Shown here one piece after another: positions 6,623-7,604 of a stretch of 7,604 nucleotides of DNA. Every line of letters starts with the position of its first letter. Position 1 is the first letter of the stretch. The DNA is from Lachnospiraceae bacterium UBA3785 (GTDB taxonomy: Bacteria > Bacillota > Clostridia > Lachnospirales > Lachnospiraceae): the NCBI GenBank assembly GCA_002369495.1, contig DFFD01000166.1, forward strand, positions 1 through 7,604. The letters are read 5' to 3'. Below the pieces are notes generated by a model that saw nothing but the letters and a program-made list of their open reading frames with translations, was not told where the DNA came from and did no database searches. Position numbers and translations under genes: made by a program.

Positions 6623-7066
6623 TTACCGGGCGAGGATGCCGTAGAGGATCCGGTAAAGCTCCGCCGCGTCCGGGCCGGAGAGGGGGACGCATGCGGAGAC
6701 CGCGGAGGGGATCCCCTCGGCCTTCGCGCGGAGCGCGCGCCCTTCTTCGGTCAGGAAGATCTCAACGACCCGCTCGTCGTCTTCCCGCCTTCTGCGCTCG
6801 ATGAGGCCCCTGTCCGAGAGCTTCTTTAAGAGAGGCGTGAGCGTCCCGCTGTCGAGGAAAAGGCGCTCGCCGAGCTCGCTGACCTTGAGGCCATCCGTCT
6901 CCCAGAGAACCAGGAAGACCAGGTACTGGGTGTAAGTGAGTCCGAGCGGCTTCAGGAGCGGCGCGTAGAGCCCCGTGACCTGCCTGGCCGCCGCGTAGAG
7001 CGGGAAGCAGAGCTGGTTTTTGAGGAGAAGAGGATCGAAATCATGCTCCGACGGAGAAAGAGACAT
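6623..7066 (-). CDS. ohrR: Organic hydroperoxide-sensing repressor, OhrR (MarR family)
   Basis: This 147-aa winged-helix regulator closely resembles Bacillus subtilis OhrR, which leaves its operator when organic peroxides oxidise a reactive cysteine. NQLCFPLYAAAR (residues 17-28) contains Cys20, matching the sensing cysteine. Tyr24, Tyr34 and Tyr45 correspond to the tyrosines surrounding it in B. subtilis. The DNA-binding region is about residues 60-103: LKVSELGERLFLDSG, the recognition helix TLTPLLKKL, and the wing RRRREDDERVV. A second cysteine, Cys126, lies near the C-terminal dimer helices, so a two-cysteine mechanism is possible. The chosen ATG at 7064-7066 overlaps the upstream peroxidase stop (ATGA). 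It has a GGAGGGA ribosome site 8 nt upstream, and MSLSPSEHDFDPLLLKNQ matches the family N-terminus. An earlier in-frame ATG at 7174 would only add an out-of-frame reading of the peroxidase gene. Confidence 0.93.
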   Translation of the reverse strand: MSLSPSEHDFDPLLLKNQLCFPLYAAARQVTGLYAPLLKPLGLTYTQYLVFLVLWETDGLKVSELGERLFLDSGTLTPLLKKLSDRGLIERRRREDDERVVEIFLTEEGRALRAKAEGIPSAVSACVPLSGPDAAELYRILYGILAR

Positions 7067-7604
7067 CAGAGAAGTCCCTCCACGCAGGCGGCGACATCCT
7101 TCATGTCGGCGGTCGGCTCGAAGCGCGCGACGACATTGCCGGAGCGGTCGACGACGAATTTCGTGAAGTTCCACTTGATCTCGGGGTTGTTCTTGTAATC
7201 CTTGTCGATCTTTTTCAGCATCGCGCCCATCATGAGGGCCATCGGGCCGTGGCCGAAGCCTTCGAAGCCCTTCTGGCTCTTTAAATATTTGAAGAGCGGG
7301 AGGGCATTTTCGCCGTTGACGTCAGATTTCTTCATCTGCGGGAACTGCGTGTTGTACTTGAGCTGGCAGAACTCGTGGATCTCGTCGTCCGTGCCCGGGG
7401 TCTGGCCGGCGAACTGGTTGCAGGGAACGTCGATGATCTCGAGACCCTTGTCGTGGAACTTCTCGTACATCTCCTCAAGATCCTTGTAGTGCGGGGTAAA
7501 GCCGCAGCCGGTCGCGGTATTGACGATCAGCATGACCTTGCCTTCGTAGTTTTTGAGAGAGATCTCTTCATTTTTCGGTGTCGTTACAGAATAATCATAA
7601 ATAC
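7066..7604 (-). CDS. Glutathione peroxidase family thiol peroxidase (5' end off window)
   Basis: The frame stays open to the window edge. Reading in from there gives IYDYSVTTPKNEEISLKNY, a normal GPx N-terminus, so the ATG at 7533 (MLIVNTATG) is internal and only about two residues are missing. The 178 visible residues (numbered from that Ile) form a thioredoxin fold that reduces hydroperoxides. NTATGCGFTPHY holds the peroxidatic Cys33, encoded by TGC and therefore not selenocysteine. VPCNQFAGQTPG holds Gln67, and WNFTKFVVDRSGNVV holds Trp144 and Asn145, completing the Cys-Gln-Trp-Asn tetrad. Cys79 in HEFCQLK is placed like the resolving cysteine of thioredoxin-dependent GPx enzymes, so thioredoxin rather than glutathione is the likely reductant. 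The stop overlaps the ohrR start. The promoter, and any OhrR operator, lies beyond 7604. Confidence 0.94.
   Translation of the reverse strand, partial: IYDYSVTTPKNEEISLKNYEGKVMLIVNTATGCGFTPHYKDLEEMYEKFHDKGLEIIDVPCNQFAGQTPGTDDEIHEFCQLKYNTQFPQMKKSDVNGENALPLFKYLKSQKGFEGFGHGPMALMMGAMLKKIDKDYKNNPEIKWNFTKFVVDRSGNVVARFEPTADMKDVAACVEGLL
7075..7081 (-). promoter_or_regulatory. Ribosome binding site of ohrR inside the gpx end
   Basis: On the - strand this reads GGAGGGA, 8 nt before the ohrR ATG (7066-7064) and inside the last codons of the peroxidase gene. It supports the short ohrR start and translational coupling between the two genes. Confidence 0.75.

Noticed and set aside
6517..6829. Two overlapping + strand open frames starting in the palindrome
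   Set aside because: They begin inside the hairpin and run antisense to ohrR. The peptides are Arg/Pro-rich or compositionally arbitrary.
7067..7174. N-terminal extension of OhrR from ATG 7174
   Set aside because: The extension is an Arg-rich out-of-frame reading of the peroxidase gene with no family similarity. The ATG at 7066 has a ribosome site and a matching N-terminus.
7500..7515. Selenocysteine in the peroxidase active site
   Set aside because: The active-site codon is TGC (Cys), not TGA.
7531..7533. ATG at 7533 as the start of the peroxidase gene
   Set aside because: The frame continues upstream to the window edge and encodes the expected GPx N-terminal strand region.

Overview
The window is a G/C-rich bacterial segment. 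It carries a long co-directional run of nucleotide-biosynthesis genes on the + strand, which converges on a short redox-stress operon on the - strand. The gene families point to a high-GC Clostridia (Firmicutes), most likely Lachnospiraceae or a relative. The evidence for this is a class 1B dihydroorotate dehydrogenase with its PyrK electron-transfer subunit, a subfamily-2 OMP decarboxylase tail, a clostridial-looking PurN loop, strong AGGAGG ribosome sites and a Bacillus-like OhrR. The genus cannot be fixed from the sequence.

Positions 1-2582 hold the end of the pyrimidine pathway: the 3' end of pyrF, then pyrK, pyrD and pyrE. PyrK and PyrD together oxidise dihydroorotate to orotate with NAD+, PyrE attaches phosphoribose, and PyrF decarboxylates OMP to UMP. 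Positions 2614-2937 encode a small, probably three-helix membrane protein of unknown function. Positions 2986-6489 hold the purine genes purE, purM, purN and purD. Every gap from pyrF to purD is 51 nt or less, two junctions are ATGA overlaps, and I see no terminator or riboswitch between the pyrimidine and purine blocks. I therefore infer one pyr-pur transcription unit, with its promoter and leader outside the window.

Positions 6490-6622, between the stop codons of purD and the - strand ohrR gene, are almost entirely filled by an unusual palindromic element. It has a perfect 23-bp stem with a 4-nt loop, nested inside 11-bp outer arms (GGGACGGTTCT / AGAACCGTCCC). Two further direct copies of the right arm follow. 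It could act as a bidirectional terminator and looks like a dispersed, possibly mobile, repeat.

Positions 6623-7604, on the - strand, carry a glutathione-peroxidase-family gene whose 5' end is just off the window, followed by an ATGA overlap with an ohrR gene. The OhrR is a peroxide-sensing MarR-type repressor. This looks like an autoregulated organic-hydroperoxide defence operon using GPx.

The metabolic genes themselves are ordinary. The points most worth a second look are the palindromic element, the membrane protein between pyr and pur, the fused pyr-pur layout, and the GPx-OhrR pairing.
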